Counted from the stretch's first letter, positions 1 through 8,782 are shown. The stretch: DNA of 64,000 nt from Halobacillus sp. A1 (GCF_024189295.1 NZ_JAIZEN010000001.1:434001-498000); one strand, 5' to 3'. Notes: a model not told the origin generated them from the letters alone. Translations and numbers: made by a program.

Positions 1-271
1 TCGTAAAGGTGAAGTCCTGCTTAATGGAGAGCTAATTGAATTAACTAACTATGAGTTTAACTTACTTTATTTTTTAATGGAAAATCCTGATCAAGTTTTT
101 ACGAGAGAACAGTTGGTGAACCAGATCCACCCTTATGGAGATGCGGATATCATGTCCCGTACAATTGATGCTCATATAAAAAAGCTTCGTAGAAAGATAG
201 AGGAAGATTCATCCCGTCCTGTGCGAATTGTCACAGTTAGAGGAATGGGGTATAAATTTCATGGAGCTTAA
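1..271 (+). CDS. OmpR/PhoB-family response regulator, C-terminal part (5' cut by window)
   Basis: The frame is open from base 2, so only the last 89 residues are present. They form the winged-helix DNA-binding domain of OmpR-type regulators: an NYEFNLLYFL segment, TREQLV, the recognition helix around SRTIDAHIKKLRRKIE, and the closing RGMGYKF wing. The receiver domain with its phosphoacceptor Asp lies outside the window. The stop (269-271) overlaps the start of the kinase gene by 11 bases, so the two are translationally coupled. Regulated targets cannot be told from the sequence. Confidence 0.93.
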   Translation, partial: RKGEVLLNGELIELTNYEFNLLYFLMENPDQVFTREQLVNQIHPYGDADIMSRTIDAHIKKLRRKIEEDSSRPVRIVTVRGMGYKFHGA

Positions 272-1346
272 TAAATTTTTACCTTCAAGGTTATGGATGA
301 AACTGACGATTATTAATGTTTCACTTCTCATCCTGCTTGTATTATTTACAGGTTTGATCATTTACGACACGGCCTGCTATTTGGCTTCTAATTTAGTGGG
401 AATGGGAAGTCAAACTCAGTTTTCCTTTAATTCCTCTCTTTTATCTTTCTCTCTATTAGTAAGTGTTATTGTAATTTTATTCGGTGGTGTGCTATATGCC
501 GTCATTACGAAAAGGATGTTAAGGCCTGTTAAAGAATTATCTCATGCAATGGAATTATTTAAATCCGGCCATTATCCTAAGCCTATTCCCCCTAAGTCTC
601 ATGATGAAATAAGCGAGTTAGTTCAGCATTTTAATCACTTAATTGTATTACTTCAAGAACAAGAGAAGAATCGGAACCAAATGTTAAGCGATTTGTCCCA
701 TGAATTAAGAACTCCACTGTCTAATTTGCGTGGATATTTAGAAGCTCTGGAAAAAGGTGTTCTGGCTGGTGATAGAGATATTTATAAGTCATTAGCAGAA
801 GAGACAGAAAGAGTGACTGGTTTAGTTCAACAATTAGATATCGTAAAAGAATGGGACAGATCCAGTACTGATAGAGTACTTTCAAAGGAAAGTGTTCAAG
901 TAGATGAACTTGTGAATCAGGTTATCCGACTATTTGAATTGGAAATCGAACGAGTGCAAGTTCACATAGATACAAACTTGGAAGAAAAAGAAATGATGAT
1001 TCATAGAGAAGGGATTCAACAAGTGCTGACGAACCTTTTAAATAACATGATTGAGTATCGTAGTGAGGACACTTCACTGATTCAAATAAACGGTCAGCTT
1101 CAGGAAGGTTATTATTACATATCAATTGCGGGAAAGGGTCAGTACATTCCGGTAGAAAATAAAGAAAAAGTATTTGAGAGGCTTTATAGAGTTGACCCTT
1201 CACGAAGCAGAGTAATTGGTGGAACAGGTCTAGGGTTATCTATAAGTAAAGAGATTATCGAGCATCATGGCGGTGAAATCTGGTTGGAAACAGACGGATA
1301 CAATCACATTTTTCATTTGACTATTCCTACTAAGAGCGGACTTTAG
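261..1346 (+). CDS. Sensor histidine kinase with atypical G1 box
   Basis: Membrane sensor kinase, 361 residues from the ATG at 261, which has an AGGAATGGGG site about 10 bases upstream. Two membrane segments (about residues 13-35 and 61-83) flank a short extracytoplasmic loop. A HAMP-like linker follows, then the H-box SHELRTPLSNLRGY with the phosphorylated His near 147, and a HATPase_c domain. The N-box (NLLNNMIEY, about 258-266) and G2 box (GGTGLGL, about 320-326) look normal. The G1 box, usually DxGxGI, reads GKGQYI near 291-296, so the conserved Asp is Gly and the second Gly is Tyr. Partner is the upstream regulator. It may be a weak kinase or mainly a phosphatase; the signal is unknown. 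Confidence 0.9.
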   Translation: MELNKFLPSRLWMKLTIINVSLLILLVLFTGLIIYDTACYLASNLVGMGSQTQFSFNSSLLSFSLLVSVIVILFGGVLYAVITKRMLRPVKELSHAMELFKSGHYPKPIPPKSHDEISELVQHFNHLIVLLQEQEKNRNQMLSDLSHELRTPLSNLRGYLEALEKGVLAGDRDIYKSLAEETERVTGLVQQLDIVKEWDRSSTDRVLSKESVQVDELVNQVIRLFELEIERVQVHIDTNLEEKEMMIHREGIQQVLTNLLNNMIEYRSEDTSLIQINGQLQEGYYYISIAGKGQYIPVENKEKVFERLYRVDPSRSRVIGGTGLGLSISKEIIEHHGGEIWLETDGYNHIFHLTIPTKSGL

Positions 1347-1373
1347 AAATTTTTTCTAAGTCCGCTATTTTTA
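1335..1373 (+). terminator. Rho-independent terminator of the two-component operon
   Basis: AGCGGACTTTAGAAA pairs with TTTCTAAGTCCGCT, followed by ATTTTTAT. The kinase stop codon lies inside the 5' arm. Confidence 0.85.
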
Positions 1374-1607
1374 TCCTGTCATCTTCAGTTTGTCCCCTTC
1401 CATTTTAGGGTAATAGATATTATTGGTAATAATACAGGATTTTTGTCGTATTTGCTTTTACGCTTTGGTTTGATAATTTAGAAAAGCACCCTTCACTTTT
1501 AACACAGACCACACAGATTTGGCAGAATTTTCAGAAACATATCATCTTTTAGTCAGACATATAAGATGTATTAGAGCTTTACAATAACAAGTTAAGGAGG
1601 CAAATGT

Positions 1608-2855
1608 ATGAATTTAACAGTAAAAATATTCATAGGTTTGATTTTAGGTTTAGCTGTTGGTTTAACCCTGAATTTAACAGCACCGGATTTATTCGATACT
1701 TTGAATACTTACTTATTTGATCCATTAGGTACCATATTTCTTAATTTAATTAAAATGCTAGTCGTACCGATTGTATTTTTATCCATTGCTCTTGGTACAG
1801 CTTCATTAGGAGATCCGAAAAAGCTTGGACGAATCGGCGGAAAAACAATCGCTTTTTTCCTGGTGTCTACAACTTTCGCCATTACCATTGCGCTGGTCCT
1901 GGCTTTCATATTTGAACCGGGTAATGCAAATATTGATCCTTCTGGTGCGGATTATGAGCAGCAGGAAGAGTCCCCAGGGGTAGTAGAAACATTTACGAAT
2001 ATCATTCCTGAAAACCCTATGCAATCCATGGTGGAAGAGAATATGCTTCAGATCATCACGTTCGCTATATTCGTAGGTTTGGCTTTAGCTATGCTGGGCG
2101 ATAAAACATCTGGAATATATAGTCTTCTGGAACAAGGTAATGAAATTATGATGTGGCTGGTAAACCTCATTATGCGTTTCGCTCCGTACGGGGCTTTTGG
2201 TTTACTGGCTTCTGCAGTTGGTGAGATGGGAATTGACGGTGTTCGAGCCATGTTTTCTTATATGGCTATCGTTATTGTAGGGCTGCTCTTACATGGGTTA
2301 ATTTTTTACAGTTCGATTATTTACTTTATAGGAAAAATGAATCCTATCCATTTTGTTAAGAATTTCTTCCCGGCTATGACAGTTGCATTCAGTACTTCCA
2401 GTAGTACCGCTACTCTACCTATATCGATGAAGACGGCACAGGAAAGACTGAACATTTCTAAGCCTGTCAGCAGCTTCGTGCAGCCGTTAGGTGCTACGAT
2501 CAATATGGACGGAACTGCGATTATGCAGGGGGTAGCTACCCTGTTCATAGCACAAGTGTACAGTACAGACTTGTCATTTGGGCAATTAGTCATGGTGGTG
2601 CTGACGGCAGTACTCGCTAGTATCGGTACAGCCGGTGTACCAGGAGTCGGACTTATTATGCTGGCTATGGTGCTCAGTCAAGTGAGCCTGCCGGTCGAAG
2701 GGATAGCGTTAATCCTTGGTATCGACAGGGTTCTGGATATGGCACGTACAGCTCTGAATATTACAGGGGATGCAGCTTGTGCACTTGCTATAGATAAGTC
2801 TGAAAATAAGGATAAGGATAGTGAAAAGCATAAACCTGTAGAACAATCCGTATAA
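1608..2855 (+). CDS. Dicarboxylate/amino acid:cation symporter (GltT/GltP/DctA family)
   Basis: Secondary transporter of 415 residues in the DAACS family, which carries glutamate/aspartate or C4-dicarboxylates with Na+ or H+. Family hallmarks are present in order: the Ser-rich re-entrant hairpin 1 (AFSTSSSTATLP, about 263-274), the cation-binding NMDGT motif in GATINMDGTAIMQG, hairpin 2 (ASIGTAGVPGVG), and the TM8 substrate residues in GIDRVLDMARTALNITGD. The start ATG has an AAGGAGG site 7 bases upstream. The gene is monocistronic between two terminators. Glutamate as substrate is a family-level guess; a salt-adapted host makes Na+ coupling likely. Confidence 0.92.
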   Translation: MNLTVKIFIGLILGLAVGLTLNLTAPDLFDTLNTYLFDPLGTIFLNLIKMLVVPIVFLSIALGTASLGDPKKLGRIGGKTIAFFLVSTTFAITIALVLAFIFEPGNANIDPSGADYEQQEESPGVVETFTNIIPENPMQSMVEENMLQIITFAIFVGLALAMLGDKTSGIYSLLEQGNEIMMWLVNLIMRFAPYGAFGLLASAVGEMGIDGVRAMFSYMAIVIVGLLLHGLIFYSSIIYFIGKMNPIHFVKNFFPAMTVAFSTSSSTATLPISMKTAQERLNISKPVSSFVQPLGATINMDGTAIMQGVATLFIAQVYSTDLSFGQLVMVVLTAVLASIGTAGVPGVGLIMLAMVLSQVSLPVEGIALILGIDRVLDMARTALNITGDAACALAIDKSENKDKDSEKHKPVEQSV

Positions 2856-2860
2856 TGGAA

Positions 2861-2890
2861 AAGAGCATACTCCTGGAGTATGCTCTTTTT
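2861..2890 (+). terminator. Rho-independent terminator
   Basis: AAGAGCATACTCC and GGAGTATGCTCTT form a near-perfect stem with a tiny loop, then a T run. It ends the symporter transcript. Confidence 0.92.
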
Positions 2891-2936
2891 ATTGTTTGAA
2901 ATTTTGTTTCGAGGGAAAAGGAAATATATTACATGA

Positions 2937-3683
2937 TTGGGAGAGGATTATTTGCCGCGTTCAAATCATTTGTACACAAAAGAAGATATGGTCAACACCA
3001 ATATTGTACCGTCCTGGGTAAAAAGAGAATATGAAACATTCCGAGATGTAGTAACCGACAAAACCTTCCCTTGTTATTTCGGTATGTCAGGGGAAAAAAG
3101 AGGGGAGTTGCGCTACTCTTACATAACCCATGAGGACTGGAATCACCTTCCGCAAACGATTGAATCATTCATAAGGTTATTCGATAACCAGAAACGAATG
3201 ATCCGCCATGGTTTCTTTTTGTTTGTAGAGCCAGAGAAAGAAGAAAAGTCTATTCCCTATTATAGAGAGTACTTTTGGGAGATTCTTCAGTATTTACACA
3301 ATCAAGATTCTAAACCTTGGCCAAAAGATTATCCGACAGATCCGGACCACCACTTGTGGGCTTTTTCATTCGCCGAAGAGCCATTTTTCACTTTTGGCAA
3401 TGCCCCTGCGTATAAACAAAGAAAAACGAGGGATTTAGGAAGAAGCCTAGTGTTAGGGTTTCAGCCTAGACGGATATTTGAAGGCCTGGAGGGGACATCA
3501 AAAGGCGGGGTCATGTCTAGAGAAAAGGTTCGTGAGCGGGTAGAAAAGTGGGATCAGCTTCCGAAACATCCTAACATCAGCCATTATGGGGACCCTGAGC
3601 ATAGAGAGTGGAAGCAATATTTTATAGGTGATGATGTGGAACCTATTCATGGAAAGTGCCCATTTGAACACAGGAAGAGCTAG
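2937..3683 (+). CDS. YqcI/YcgG family (FPC/CPF motif) protein
   Basis: Cytoplasmic protein of 248 residues of the YqcI/YcgG family. It shows the two family signatures: FPCYFG near residue 46 and CPFEHR at the C terminus. From established knowledge, one family member (GntA of guanitoxin biosynthesis) is a heme-dependent N-hydroxylase of arginine derivatives, so this protein may bind heme and hydroxylate a nitrogen; its own substrate is unknown. The start is uncertain: TTG at 2937, or TTG at 2952, which sits 5 bases after a GGGAGAGG site. The gene stands alone and converges on the next. Confidence 0.85.
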   Translation: MGEDYLPRSNHLYTKEDMVNTNIVPSWVKREYETFRDVVTDKTFPCYFGMSGEKRGELRYSYITHEDWNHLPQTIESFIRLFDNQKRMIRHGFFLFVEPEKEEKSIPYYREYFWEILQYLHNQDSKPWPKDYPTDPDHHLWAFSFAEEPFFTFGNAPAYKQRKTRDLGRSLVLGFQPRRIFEGLEGTSKGGVMSREKVRERVEKWDQLPKHPNISHYGDPEHREWKQYFIGDDVEPIHGKCPFEHRKS

Positions 3684-3705
3684 GAGGATCTCCTAGCTCT
3701 TTTTT
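3675..3705. terminator. Bidirectional terminator
   Basis: AAGAGCTAGGAG pairs with CTCCTAGCTCTT, with T runs on both strands. It separates the convergent YqcI-type gene and the BASS transporter gene. Confidence 0.9.
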
Positions 3706-4666
3706 ATGAAGCTTTATGAATACTGGATGATGAGTTTTCTTTATTTTTCTGCTTCCGGTAAATCGTTGCAATGAGCGGACCGGAAATATTGTGCCAGACA
3801 CTGAAAATAGCACTTGGTACTGCGGCTAAAGGACTGAAATGCACAGCAGCTAACGAAGCCCCTAGTCCGGAGTTCTGCATGCCGACTTCGATAGACACAG
3901 CTCTTTTCTTTGAGGCATCCATTCCGAACATTTTTCCAAGTCCATATCCCATAACATATCCCAGCATGTTATGAAGGATGACAATTGCGAAAATAATTAA
4001 CCCAGTTTCTACGATTTGCTGCTGATTTGCACCTATAACAGCAGCTACAATAGCGACAATGGCAATTACAGATATGAGGGGGACCGATTTGATTCCCGCT
4101 TCTACTTTTGTACCGAGAATCCCTCTAACAATCAGCCCTAAGATGATGGGAAGCAACACTACGTTTACAATGGAAAGAAACATATCTGATGCTGAGACAG
4201 GCAGCCATTGGCTTGCGAATAAGAGCATTAAAGCCGGAGTTAAAATAGGTGCAAGCAATGTTGATACCGATGTTATAGCAACCGAGAGGGCTGTGTCCCC
4301 TTTCGATAAATAAGTCATTACATTGGATGCTGTGCCGCCTGGACAACATCCTACTAATATTACACCAACAGCTACCTCAGGTGAAACAGGAAGAATAGTG
4401 ACAAGTAAAAAAGCAAGTAAGGGCATTAGCAAAAATTGTGCGCCTACTCCTACTGCGACATCTAAAGGCCTTTGAAAAACCGCTTTAAAGTCACTTTTTG
4501 TCAGGGTAAGTCCCATCCCAAACATGATAATTCCTAGTAATGGAACTATGTAAGGGGCAATCCAGGTAAAACCTTCAGGAAATATAAATGCCAATATAGC
4601 GGCGGATAATACCCATACAGCAAAGGTGCTGCCTACGAAACTACTGATTTTGTCTAACGTTTTCAT
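3704..4666 (-). CDS. Bile acid:sodium symporter (BASS) family transporter
   Basis: Integral membrane protein of 320 residues with about ten membrane segments, in the BASS family. The segment VGVILVGCCPGGTASNVMTY and the later GMQNSGLGASLA are the paired crossover-helix signatures around the two sodium sites. Bacterial members carry organic anions with Na+; in enterobacteria PanS carries ketopantoate or pantoate, and YocS is the B. subtilis relative. The substrate here is not known. The start ATG at 4666 was chosen because GGAGGT lies 7 bases upstream. It is monocistronic, convergent with the upstream gene, and the C-terminal tail is basic and Ser-rich. Confidence 0.88.
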   Translation of the reverse strand: MKTLDKISSFVGSTFAVWVLSAAILAFIFPEGFTWIAPYIVPLLGIIMFGMGLTLTKSDFKAVFQRPLDVAVGVGAQFLLMPLLAFLLVTILPVSPEVAVGVILVGCCPGGTASNVMTYLSKGDTALSVAITSVSTLLAPILTPALMLLFASQWLPVSASDMFLSIVNVVLLPIILGLIVRGILGTKVEAGIKSVPLISVIAIVAIVAAVIGANQQQIVETGLIIFAIVILHNMLGYVMGYGLGKMFGMDASKKRAVSIEVGMQNSGLGASLAAVHFSPLAAVPSAIFSVWHNISGPLIATIYRKQKNKENSSSSIHKAS

Positions 4667-4830
4667 ACTACTGACCTCCAAATAAAAGATAATGTCAGAT
4701 TATACGCTATTTTCAGACAAAATAAATCATTTTTTATATAGAAAAAAAGGAAAAGAAGTTATTAAGATTTAAGATGTTTATATTTATTTTTAGCTGTAAT
4801 CATGAGAAAATTCAGAGTGGAGGGGATGAA

Positions 4831-5100
4831 ATGAACGAGAGACAAAAACTTTTGAATGAGCGCTGGAGACAGACACGAGAGATGGGAAAAATGAAATACG
4901 TGGCTTACTTCGGAGTATTAGCTTACGGTCTAATATTTTTCCTGTTTTCTTTAATGATGGATGTGTTTTTTGGAGAAGGTATAACTAGTGCCATCATCTT
5001 TGAAAAAGCAATGATTGCCGTTATAGGTGGAATATTCTTTGGATTGATCACTTGGTGGATCAATGAAAAAAGATACCAAAAATATAATCAGGGTCATTAA
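4831..5100 (+). CDS. Small two-TM membrane protein, unknown function
   Basis: An 89-residue protein starting at ATG 4831 after a strong GGAGGGGATGAA site. The N terminus is charged (NERQKLLNERWRQTREMG), followed by two hydrophobic helices (about 20-45 and 58-80) and a basic tail. I do not recognise the family. It has its own terminator and no operon partner. An in-frame ATG at 4774 lacks a ribosome binding site and was not used. Confidence 0.7.
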   Translation: MNERQKLLNERWRQTREMGKMKYVAYFGVLAYGLIFFLFSLMMDVFFGEGITSAIIFEKAMIAVIGGIFFGLITWWINEKRYQKYNQGH

Positions 5101-5140
5101 TATAAAACCAACTCACAAGTTCGTGAGTTGGTTTTATATG
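5101..5140. terminator. Terminator hairpin
   Basis: TATAAAACCAACTCAC pairs with GTGAGTTGGTTTTATA across AAGTTC; A and T tracts on both sides make it work in either direction. Confidence 0.9.
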
Positions 5141-5279
5141 TTCATCATCAAAGAAGCCCCATAAAAAATCTCAAAATCACGAATTTATTAATTGGAGAGC
5201 TATTCTGCTAACCAGATTATCATAACCAAACGATGTATACATAAATCAATCCACACCACAGAGAAAGAAGGGGATATGA

Positions 5280-5561
5280 GTGATCAAACGTTCATACATA
5301 ATTCCGTTATTTTTGTTTTTTACTAATATGATCTTATTAGGGATATTACTGCTGGAAATCAGTGGCTTCCTTGCTCACTCCTACGGCGGAGCAGGTTTTT
5401 TCGTGCCGTTTCTATCTTTTTTATCATTTCAATTCATAAGAATACAGCAGCGCAGACGAGCTTCTGTCAGTCGGGGTTTAAGTATTCTGCAAGCCATTAA
5501 TACATTCACATTTGTATTTCCTTTTATTGTGTTCTTCATCTTTATCATTGGTATTATATAA
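5280..5561 (+). CDS. Small membrane protein, unknown function
   Basis: A 93-residue protein with a GTG start 10 bases after GAAGGGG. It has two clear membrane helices near residues 7-30 and 70-92, a short hydrophobic stretch around 38-50, and a basic loop (RIQQRRRASVSRG). No recognised domain. It is flanked by terminators, so it is probably transcribed alone. Confidence 0.6.
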   Translation: MIKRSYIIPLFLFFTNMILLGILLLEISGFLAHSYGGAGFFVPFLSFLSFQFIRIQQRRRASVSRGLSILQAINTFTFVFPFIVFFIFIIGII

Positions 5562-5573
5562 GATATCCTGAGT

Positions 5574-5608
5574 AAAACTTCCTTACGTAAAATAAGGGAG
5601 TTTTATTT
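5574..5608 (+). terminator. Rho-independent terminator
   Basis: AAAACTTCCTTA and TAAGGGAGTTTT form the stem around CGTAAAA, followed by ATTTAT. Confidence 0.8.
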
Positions 5609-5662
5609 ATATGAAATATGAACTTATGGAATCAATCAAAATGGGTGAAGGGAGGAATCACC

Positions 5663-6226
5663 ATGTCATATGCTGAAATTAAATTAATGAGAAAAAAGCA
5701 ATTTCTAACGACGAACATCTTATTCTCCAGCATGATGGCAGCTTATTTTATATTTATATCTGTAGTTCCTTTAACTTTTCGGGTTCTCTTTTTGTCCCTC
5801 GGCTGTTTATTTTTATTACAGACTATCTATGGATATATTAAAAAGTCCAGCGGATCTCCTATCCCTATTTTTAAAAAAGTCGAAGCCTACGAAAAAGAGA
5901 AATTGGGAAAAGAATGGGATGTTCAGAAAAAAGTTGATTCAGGAATAAACCTATTTTTAAGTGGTTTTATGTTCTTCCAAGCTTTTTTCATAATGAGAGA
6001 AACTACTAGAGTGAACATAGACTATCAGATCATGGCAGTTCTTTACATAGTTTTCTTACTTGTAGTCAATTTATCTCTATACTTCCATGTGAAAAAAATA
6101 GATGGGGCTGAATCTGGGGAGCTGCAGGGGTACACGAAAAAGTCTAATGTTTACGGAGTACTATTCGGGATTCTACTAGCGGCAGTGTTATTTCTATTAC
6201 TGATTATGTATGTATTGTTATCGTAG
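5663..6226 (+). CDS. Multi-pass membrane protein, unknown function
   Basis: A 187-residue protein with a GGGAGG site 8 bases before the ATG at 5663. Four or five hydrophobic helices are visible (about 15-35, 38-56, 93-112, 122-140, 165-186) separated by a charged loop holding KKVEAYEKEKLGKEW. No domain recognised. The GNAT and HIT genes follow closely and may be co-transcribed with it. Confidence 0.65.
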   Translation: MSYAEIKLMRKKQFLTTNILFSSMMAAYFIFISVVPLTFRVLFLSLGCLFLLQTIYGYIKKSSGSPIPIFKKVEAYEKEKLGKEWDVQKKVDSGINLFLSGFMFFQAFFIMRETTRVNIDYQIMAVLYIVFLLVVNLSLYFHVKKIDGAESGELQGYTKKSNVYGVLFGILLAAVLFLLLIMYVLLS

Positions 6227-6267
6227 TTAATCTGCTTTAGTTGCAGTGGATAAGAGGAGGTTATGTG

Positions 6268-6693
6268 TTGAATATTAAAGAATTACATAATGATGATGAA
6301 CTTGAAGAAGCATTTCCCATCATGCGTCAGTTACGTCCTCAGCATGATTTACTCAACTATTTGGATATCGTCAAAGATGCGAAAGAAAATGATAACTACA
6401 GACTGTTCGCTTTATACGATCAGGGGGAAATTGCAGCCGTTACTGGTTTTAAACCGATGATCACCTTATATTATGGACGTTTTGTTTGGGTATGCGATTT
6501 AGTAACGGCTGAATACAAAAGATCGAGGGGATATGGCGAGCGGCTTTTATCATTTGTTCATAGATGGGCCTCGGAAAATGAATACGAAGCTGTCGCTCTA
6601 TCTTCAGGACTTCATCGTAGCGACGCCCATCGGTTTTACGAAGATAAAATGGACTATGAACGTGTAAGCTTTGTGTTTAAAAAGGAAATTTAG
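6268..6693 (+). CDS. GNAT-family N-acetyltransferase
   Basis: A 141-residue acetyl-CoA-dependent acetyltransferase. The central strands FVWVCDLVTAEYKRSRGYGERLL contain the acetyl-CoA pyrophosphate-binding loop (RSRGYGE), and the C-terminal part (ALSSGLHRSDAHRFYEDKMDYER) is the usual GNAT fold end. The acceptor is unknown. The TTG at 6268 is preferred because AGGAGG ends 7 bases upstream; GTG at 6265 is the alternative. It is followed 15 bases later by the HIT gene. Confidence 0.85.
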   Translation: MNIKELHNDDELEEAFPIMRQLRPQHDLLNYLDIVKDAKENDNYRLFALYDQGEIAAVTGFKPMITLYYGRFVWVCDLVTAEYKRSRGYGERLLSFVHRWASENEYEAVALSSGLHRSDAHRFYEDKMDYERVSFVFKKEI

Positions 6694-6708
6694 GCAGGAG
6701 GTGCGATT

Positions 6709-7119
6709 ATGGGAAAAGAAGAGTGTATGTTTTGCTCACTAGAACAAAATGATGATCAAGAAATTATATTTGAAAATGATACGTGTTTATACATACAAAA
6801 AGCATCTGAACAAAAAATCCTGGAAGGAAGCGGATTAATTATTCCGAAGGCTCACGTAAATCAAGTCTTTTTATTGTCTGAACAAGAGTGGAAGGAATCA
6901 AGAGAGTTATTGATCGAAGCGAAAGCATGGCTGGATGAAAAATATGCACCTGACGGTTACAGCGTTGGATGGAACACAGGTGAAACTGGAGGCCAGACTA
7001 TTCCTCATGCTCATTTGCATGTCATTCCCCGCTTTAAAGACGAACCTTACGCAGGGCGTGGTATACGTTATTGGATTAAACAGCCAGAGAACAAAAGAAC
7101 TTCTTCAGAAAATGAATAA
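6709..7119 (+). CDS. HIT-family nucleotide-binding protein
   Basis: A 136-residue histidine-triad protein. The catalytic motif is complete (HAHLHVIPR near residue 100), preceded by the conserved GQTIPH. The N-terminal MFCSLEQN holds a CxxC-less variant of the usual zinc site. HIT proteins hydrolyse or transfer nucleoside phosphates and phosphoramidates; the substrate cannot be told. The start has GCAGGAGG 8 bases upstream. It probably shares a transcript with the preceding GNAT gene. Confidence 0.92.
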   Translation: MGKEECMFCSLEQNDDQEIIFENDTCLYIQKASEQKILEGSGLIIPKAHVNQVFLLSEQEWKESRELLIEAKAWLDEKYAPDGYSVGWNTGETGGQTIPHAHLHVIPRFKDEPYAGRGIRYWIKQPENKRTSSENE

Positions 7120-7298
7120 TTGTTCATTTTTCAAACCTATCATCACTTCATCTCGTCTAAATAGATAAGGTTTATTTTCTTTTAGGTAATTGGATATAAG
7201 TTCAATTTATTTCCTAATTATGCTAATATATCTTTGGGGAACAATTAGTAAACATGACCTAAGCAAATTCATATTTAATTAGAGGTGACTAAAGCATA

Positions 7299-7733
7299 GT
7301 GAACTTTAAAGTAAAAATTGATATGGAATGTAAAGAAGAGTTCTCTAGTCCAATTTACGAGACAGGTCCACCTGAGAAGAGCAAAGGTCCTTACCTTTCG
7401 CCTAGGAATAATGCTGCTATTCAGCCTATATGTTTAACGGTAACTGACGAAGAACAGTTAGGTATGGGGGGAATCACTTCTGAACTGTACTGGAATTGGA
7501 TTGAAATAAATGATTGCTGGGTATACGAAAAATATCGCGGGTATGGGATAAGGAGTCAACTGTTGCAAACTGTCGAAAAAATGGCTAGAAAACGTGGAGC
7601 AGACTATTCGATGCATACGACATTCGAACCCGGGACAAGAGATTTTTACGTGGAGAAAGGATACAAGGTGGTTGGCGAATTCAAAGAATACTTACCAGGT
7701 GTCAACTTTTATACTTTGAAAAAGTCATTATAG
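7299..7733 (+). CDS. GNAT-like acetyltransferase
   Basis: A 144-residue protein with a GTG start and an AGAGGTGA site 9 bases upstream. The C-terminal half is recognisably GNAT-like: EINDCWVYEKYRGYGIRSQL contains the acetyl-CoA-binding RGYGIRSQL loop, and FEPGTRDFYVEKGYKVVGEF is the usual final beta-alpha-beta. The N-terminal half is divergent. The acceptor is unknown. The Nudix gene starts 22 bases downstream, so the two are likely co-transcribed. Confidence 0.8.
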   Translation: MNFKVKIDMECKEEFSSPIYETGPPEKSKGPYLSPRNNAAIQPICLTVTDEEQLGMGGITSELYWNWIEINDCWVYEKYRGYGIRSQLLQTVEKMARKRGADYSMHTTFEPGTRDFYVEKGYKVVGEFKEYLPGVNFYTLKKSL

Positions 7734-7755
7734 GAAAATAGGAAGGAAGATCAAT

Positions 7756-8217
7756 TTGGGATATGTAGAAGATCTCAGAAAATTAGTGGGAAAGCGTCCA
7801 TTAATTCTTGTTGGGTCTGTCGTTGTAATTGTAAACGAACAGGGTGATATTCTATTGCAGCAGCGTACATTTCCTAAAGAAGTATGGGGGTTGCCCGGCG
7901 GTCTAATGGAGCTTGGTGAAACGACAGAAGAAGCGGCTGAACGAGAAGTCTTCGAAGAAACGGGACTGCGAATCAATCAATTGAAATTAATTAATATATA
8001 TTCGGGAAAAGAATACTATACGGTAGCTGAAAACGGAGACGAATTTTATTCAGTGACGACAGCTTATTACACCGGCAGGTATGAGGGTGAACTTATAGCA
8101 AATCAAGAAGAAGCTTATGATTGCAGATTTATTTCTGCCGATAACCTTCCCGATAAAATGATACGTAGCCATAAAAAAATTATTGAAGATTTCTTGAATA
8201 ATCACGTCGTAAAATGA
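7756..8217 (+). CDS. Nudix hydrolase
   Basis: A 153-residue pyrophosphohydrolase of the MutT/Nudix superfamily. The Nudix box is complete (GX5EX7REUXEEXGU, about residues 53-75, with key residues GG, LGE, REVFEETG). The N-terminal VEDLRKLVGKRPLILVGSV is typical of the Bacillus group of nucleotide-sugar or NDP hydrolases. It starts with TTG after GGAAGGAAG. Substrate unknown. Confidence 0.93.
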   Translation: MGYVEDLRKLVGKRPLILVGSVVVIVNEQGDILLQQRTFPKEVWGLPGGLMELGETTEEAAEREVFEETGLRINQLKLINIYSGKEYYTVAENGDEFYSVTTAYYTGRYEGELIANQEEAYDCRFISADNLPDKMIRSHKKIIEDFLNNHVVK

Positions 8218-8227
8218 AACATCACTA

Positions 8228-8267
8228 AAAAAGGCAAGGTCTGCTGTAAGCAGACCTTGCCTTTTCT
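8228..8267. terminator. Bidirectional terminator
   Basis: AAAAGGCAAGGTCTGCT pairs perfectly with AGCAGACCTTGCCTTTT. It lies between the convergent Nudix and ywrC genes. Confidence 0.95.
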
Positions 8268-8281
8268 ATTGGAGGAGGTAC

Positions 8282-8749
8282 TCATAACTTTAAACCGCTT
8301 CTACTCTTGAATCGTCTAAGTAAAATGTGGCTTTCTACTCTCGTAATGCCTTCTAGTGCATAAAGCTCTTTGTTTATAAATGATTCTAATTCCGGAAAAT
8401 CACTGACGAGCACATGCATATGTAGTGTGCTCGGTCCGGTCATTTGATAACAGCTTGCTACATAAGGGTTGCTGGCCAGATTTTCCGCTACTTCCACCAG
8501 CGCTCTTGGTTCGCAGTCCACTTCGAAGAATGCTGATACTTCTTTTCCTACTTTCTCACTGTTTACGACTGCGGTAAATTTCTCGATGATACCATTATCT
8601 ATCAGTTGATTGACTCTTGAGCGAACAGCTACTCTGGATAGGTTAAGTTTTTTGCCAATATCAGCGTAAGACATTCTCCCATCATCAACTAGTAATTCTA
8701 AGATACGTTTATCTGTTTCATCGGTTTTTAAATTTTTATGTTCTTCCAT
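8282..8749 (-). CDS. ywrC: Lrp/AsnC-family transcriptional regulator (YwrC-like)
   Basis: A 155-residue regulator: N-terminal winged HTH (ILELLVDDGRMSYADIGKKL, then LSRVAVRSRVNQL as recognition helix) and a C-terminal RAM-type ligand-binding domain from about residue 70. It is transcribed away from ywrD, with paired chromate-transporter genes ywrB and ywrA behind. The same four genes are neighbours in B. subtilis, where YwrC is linked to chromate-transporter control. It probably controls the divergent operon and itself through the 369-base spacer. The start ATG follows AAGGTGTGG by about 8 bases. Confidence 0.88.
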   Translation of the reverse strand: MEEHKNLKTDETDKRILELLVDDGRMSYADIGKKLNLSRVAVRSRVNQLIDNGIIEKFTAVVNSEKVGKEVSAFFEVDCEPRALVEVAENLASNPYVASCYQMTGPSTLHMHVLVSDFPELESFINKELYALEGITRVESHILLRRFKSRSGLKL

Positions 8750-8782
8750 GGATACACCACACCTTGTAGAGTAGTTATTTAA

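Noticed and set aside
2933-2935. ATG at 2933 as start of the YqcI-type gene
   Set aside because: It is in another frame from the coding sequence.
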